DNA of 64,000 nt from Balneolaceae bacterium UBA7797. Lineage in GTDB: Bacteria; Bacteroidota; Rhodothermia; Balneolales; Balneolaceae. A model generated the notes under the pieces. The model was not told where the DNA came from. It saw only the letters and a program-made list of their open reading frames with translations, and searched no databases. A program made the position numbers and the translations under genes. This document shows, one piece after another, positions 63,789 through 64,000 of the stretch. Numbering within the stretch: the first letter of the stretch is position 1; every line of letters begins with the position of its first letter. Location of the stretch: NCBI GenBank assembly GCA_002480645.1, contig DLCN01000003.1, forward strand, positions 265,267-329,266, read 5' to 3'.

Positions 63789-63905
63789 CGTTCCGAATGG
63801 CAATCCCAACGAGGATGTTGGGAACGAGTAGAAATTGATTCTTTAACTCGTTTAACTCGTTCCTAAGCTCCTGCTTAGGAATGCAGTCCGGAAGCTCCAG
63901 CTTCC
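63789..63905. repeat. Composite palindromic intergenic repeat
   Basis: Three hairpins in a row: TCCCAAC/GTTGGGA with loop GAGGAT (63804-63823), CCTAAGC/GCTTAGG with loop TCCT (63862-63879) and GGAAGC/GCTTCC with loop TCCA (63890-63905). A short direct repeat TTTAACTCG (twice, 63842-63859) lies between. The twin TCC-loop hairpins resemble a widespread intergenic repeat whose spurious reading frames recur in databases as short hypothetical proteins. Confidence 0.75.
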
Positions 63906-63919
63906 ACAGCCTTTTAAAA

Positions 63920-64000
63920 TTATTCCCCAAATAAGCTTACCGGAATCAGCCCATCCATTCCCATATATTCCCAGCAGAAGAATACCTCCAATGCACCGGA
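63920..64000 (-). CDS. 3' end of an unidentified minus-strand gene (partial)
   Basis: The last 26 codons of an open frame on the minus strand, ending in TAA at 63920-63922 and continuing past the right edge. The visible peptide contains LEVFFCWEYMGMDGLI. It is too short to name and is a CDS only if the frame stays open upstream. Confidence 0.4.
   Translation of the reverse strand, partial: SGALEVFFCWEYMGMDGLIPVSLFGE

Noticed and set aside
63646..63930. Minus-strand open frame overlapping the trpB 3' end
   Set aside because: It consists of the translated palindromic repeat and the antisense of trpB; such peptides recur in databases as artefacts of the repeat.

Overview
The window looks like a chromosomal segment from a member of the Bacteroidota/Balneolota (FCB) group. 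The evidence is two giant secreted proteins ending in type IX secretion (T9SS) sorting domains with the NYPNPFNP motif, a DUF5916 barrel protein, DUF4402-type secreted subunits, and TAnnTTTG-type promoter boxes rather than a classical -10. I see no rRNA, tRNA, CRISPR array, transposase or phage gene. No internal stretch longer than 300 bases lacks a gene. The longest gap is 4813-5105, where I see only a possible promoter.

Region 1 (1-17 kb) is ordinary chromosome: the end of a DUF5916 protein, a Bax-inhibitor-1 family membrane protein, a GH3 glycosidase, a YgjP-type metallopeptidase, a MerC-like protein, a lipoprotein, a receiver-only response regulator, a repeat-helix membrane protein, a small beta-barrel protein, a ferredoxin/flavodoxin-NADP reductase, a DUF502 protein, alaS, and a pyruvate dehydrogenase operon (pdhA-pdhB-pdhC) without E3.

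Region 2 (17-46 kb) is the striking part: about 18 genes in a row on the minus strand. In transcription order they encode two giant paralogous T9SS substrates, two copies of a three-gene cassette of N-terminally anchored pseudopilin-like proteins, a small E-set-like secreted protein, four DUF4402-like pilin subunits, a PapD-like periplasmic chaperone, a FimD/PapC-like usher with a C-terminal TPR, a single-chain FliF(RBM3)-TM-FliG fusion, a TPR lipoprotein, a MotA/PomA-like channel, and a MotB-like protein with an OmpA domain and three SPOR domains. No other flagellar gene is present. The simplest reading is a non-flagellar rotary motor (stator plus minimal rotor) tied to a chaperone-usher-type surface fibre and large secreted adhesins. 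I know of no described system with this composition; the coupling itself is inference.

Region 3 (46-49.6 kb, plus strand) is a tightly overlapped dTDP-L-rhamnose operon (rmlA-rmlD-rmlC-rmlB) followed by an EVE-domain gene. Region 4 (49.7-59.6 kb) is rich in carbohydrate esterases: three CE1-like esterases, a Tat-exported type B carboxylesterase, an exported GH3 lipoprotein, then on the minus strand a CPBP protease, a small membrane-anchored protein and a fourth esterase. It looks like a hemicellulose side-chain and oligosaccharide module. Region 5 (59.8-64 kb) holds an NAD(P)-binding reductase, an inositol-monophosphatase-family phosphatase overlapping an APH-like kinase, an orphan trpB, and palindromic intergenic repeats. 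The last bases contain the 3' end of a minus-strand gene.
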